Positions 14,175 through 14,738 of a stretch of DNA of 14,738 bases are shown in pieces. Position 1 is the first letter of the stretch. Every line of letters begins with the position of its first letter. The position numbers were made by a program, and so were the translations under genes. Source of the DNA: Brucellaceae bacterium (lineage in GTDB: Bacteria > Pseudomonadota > Alphaproteobacteria > Rhizobiales > Rhizobiaceae); NCBI GenBank assembly GCA_031253705.1, contig JAIRVW010000085.1, positions 1 through 14,738 on the forward strand, written 5' to 3'. The notes beneath the pieces are model-generated. The model had not been told where the DNA came from. It did not search any database and was given only the letters and a program-made list of their open reading frames with translations.

Positions 14175-14209
14175 AACTGAGGCGCCGTTTCTGTCGAAAT
14201 GATTCTCTG

Positions 14210-14259
14210 AACCGCCGGATAAGGGGCTGAATATGGGCTCATTTATCCGGCGGTTTTCT
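14210..14259 (+). terminator. Terminator of the sulfate operon
   Basis: A 13-bp perfect stem AACCGCCGGATAA (14210-14222) / TTATCCGGCGGTT (14243-14255) with a 20-base loop, ending in TTTTCTT. It starts 35 bases after the cysA stop. The stem is unusually long and includes its own A/T ends, so it may also work on the opposite strand. Confidence 0.88.
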
Positions 14260-14338
14260 TGTCAGAAAGGAGGACTTTCAAAATATTTTAAAGCGTTTAA
14301 AGTACGGATAAGCAACTTTTCTAATCTTCTGACATTAT

Positions 14339-14422
14339 ATGACTATGTGCTGCATTCGCTTTCTGCGGGCTCGCATCACGGCTGATTGCAATTTGCAGAG
14401 GGTAGTCTGTTGTTTTTTATAA
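14339..14422 (+). CDS. Putative 27-residue cysteine-rich leader peptide
   Basis: ATG at 14339 followed by 27 codons and TAA (14420-14422). The peptide begins MTMCCIRFLRARITADCN and ends with a second Cys-Cys pair two residues before the stop. In all it has 5 Cys in 27 residues (4, 5, 17, 24, 25) and a basic middle. A second in-frame ATG at 14345 would place Cys-Cys directly after Met. There is no good Shine-Dalgarno; if the promoter TTTAAA-18-TCTAAT is right, transcription would start about seven bases before the ATG, giving a nearly leaderless mRNA. It follows the sulfate import operon and precedes a possible gene at 14639. Cysteine-rich upstream ORFs are known to act as cysteine sensors in front of sulfur genes in some bacteria (for example mycobacteria). 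A real function here is inference, and a chance ORF is possible. Confidence 0.35.
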   Translation: MTMCCIRFLRARITADCNLQRVVCCFL

Positions 14423-14463
14423 CGTAAAGTTAAAATCAGCTATGATTTGTGCTTTGCGATTTT

Positions 14464-14504
14464 ACCAAATTCGACCATGGCATTCTCCGCGGACGTAATT
14501 TGGT
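14464..14504. repeat. 8-bp perfect inverted repeat
   Basis: ACCAAATT (14464-14471) and AATTTGGT (14497-14504) separated by 25 bases that themselves contain CCATGG and CCGCGG palindromes. Located 41 bases after the stop of the cysteine-rich mini-ORF, so it could be a stem in a leader transcript. Confidence 0.5.
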
Positions 14505-14531
14505 CATAACTGTTTAACACCACCTGAGATA

Positions 14532-14554
14532 CGTGAATCTTCATGAAATTCACG
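14532..14554. repeat. 7-bp perfect inverted repeat with palindromic loop
   Basis: CGTGAAT (14532-14538) and ATTCACG (14548-14554) with a nine-base centre containing TTCATGAA. As DNA it resembles a dimeric regulator site; as RNA it is a short hairpin. No T run follows, so it is not a terminator. Confidence 0.5.
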
Positions 14555-14638
14555 GGGTCTGAAGTATGTGTTTGCGGACATGGAAAATCTTACCATCCGT
14601 AGCGGAACTTAAATCTTATAAAAGGCTGTAAAAGGCAT

Positions 14639-14738
14639 ATGCCGGCTTTGTCTTTCTCTCTTTCGTCGTTGTTTTCCCGCCCTGCTGCAGATCGTCTTTT
14701 GCCGGTTCTGCCTTTGCCGGTAAGGGGGCATTATAAAA
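14639..14738 (+). CDS. Possible start of an unknown gene (runs off the right edge)
   Basis: ATG at 14639 opens a frame that continues through the last base: 33 full codons, starting MPALSFSLSSLFSRPAADRL and followed by LPVLPLPVRGHYK. The composition (no stop in a GC-rich stretch, Ser/Leu/Pro-rich N-terminus) fits the beginning of a protein, but I do not recognise it and the length is too short for a firm call. AAAGG ends three bases before the ATG and a second AAAAGG lies about 13 bases before it. The ATG sits inside the palindrome GGCATATGCC. If the cysteine-rich mini-ORF is a leader, this would be the controlled gene. Confidence 0.4.
   Translation, partial: MPALSFSLSSLFSRPAADRLLPVLPLPVRGHYK

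Larger units (their letters stand above)
14261..14638. other. 378-base region without a conventional gene, several inverted repeats
   Basis: Between the cysA terminator and a possible gene start at 14639. Visible elements: GAAAG-GAGGA-CTTTC (14265-14279), a small hairpin exposing an AGGAGG word; a direct repeat TTTAAAG at 14287-14293 and 14296-14302; and a possible promoter TTTAAA (14296-14301), 18 bases, TCTAAT (14320-14325). A cysteine-rich mini-ORF and two perfect inverted repeats are listed separately. ATCCG-TAG-CGGA lies near 14596-14607. The whole looks like a long structured 5' leader or a small RNA locus; I recognise no known RNA family. Confidence 0.45.

Noticed and set aside
14264..14280. 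Strong AGGAGG word suggesting a gene start
   Set aside because: No ATG, GTG or TTG follows at a usable distance, and stop codons close the downstream frames; it is partly inside a small hairpin.
1..14738. CRISPR array, defence system, toxin-antitoxin pair or secondary-metabolite cluster
   Set aside because: I found no regularly spaced repeats, no nuclease/helicase/toxin motifs and no biosynthetic gene group; all larger genes have clear housekeeping or transport roles except the methyltransferase, the hydrolase and the lipoprotein.

Overview
The window reads as chromosomal DNA of an alphaproteobacterium of the order Hyphomicrobiales (Rhizobiales), most like the Brucella/Ochrobactrum/Pseudochrobactrum group. 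The reasons are the divergent acnA and ccmABCDG arrangement, a periplasmic PliC-type lysozyme inhibitor of the kind known from Brucella, and protein sequences typical of that group. The genus is an inference; I could not run a search. Most genes have moderate to high GC, but one gene (5477-6430) and its upstream flank are clearly AT-richer.

Layout. 1-960 (-): the first 320 codons of aconitase AcnA, running off the left edge. 961-1306: a divergent control region with short palindromes. 1307-4284 (+): ccmA-ccmB-ccmC-ccmD-ccmG, the haem-export and thiol-reduction part of the system I cytochrome c maturation pathway, closed by a hairpin terminator. 4337-5146 (-): a class I SAM-dependent methyltransferase. 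5147-5476: an AT-rich gap with a 12-bp perfect inverted repeat. 5477-6430 (+): an AT-rich SGNH/sialate-O-acetylesterase-like hydrolase, probably acquired. 6539-8383 (-): ilvD, dihydroxy-acid dehydratase. 8616-8852 (-): a stand-alone Lrp/AsnC ligand-sensing (RAM) domain, separated from ilvD by a terminator and a 31-nt palindrome. 9062-9451 (-): pliC. 9687-10082 (+): a small unknown lipoprotein, divergent from pliC across a perfect 24-bp inverted repeat. 10246-14174 (+): sbp-cysT-cysW-cysA, a complete sulfate ABC importer operon with a good sigma-70-like promoter and a strong terminator. 14261-14738: a long gap without a conventional gene. It holds several inverted repeats and a 27-codon cysteine-rich ORF (5 Cys, with two CC pairs), and ends in the apparent start of another gene.

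How the genes work together. The ccm genes export haem and supply reductant so that apocytochromes c can be matured in the periplasm. AcnA and IlvD are both Fe-S dehydratases, of the TCA cycle and of branched-chain amino acid synthesis. The RAM-domain protein beside ilvD could sense an amino acid. PliC protects peptidoglycan from host c-type lysozyme. Sbp-CysTWA imports sulfate for cysteine synthesis, and the cysteine-rich mini-ORF just downstream could be a cysteine-sensing leader for the next gene.

I see no CRISPR array, tRNA, rRNA, insertion sequence or defence island. The items most worth a second look are the cysteine-rich mini-ORF and its long untranslated region, the RAM-domain/ilvD control region, and the AT-rich hydrolase island.
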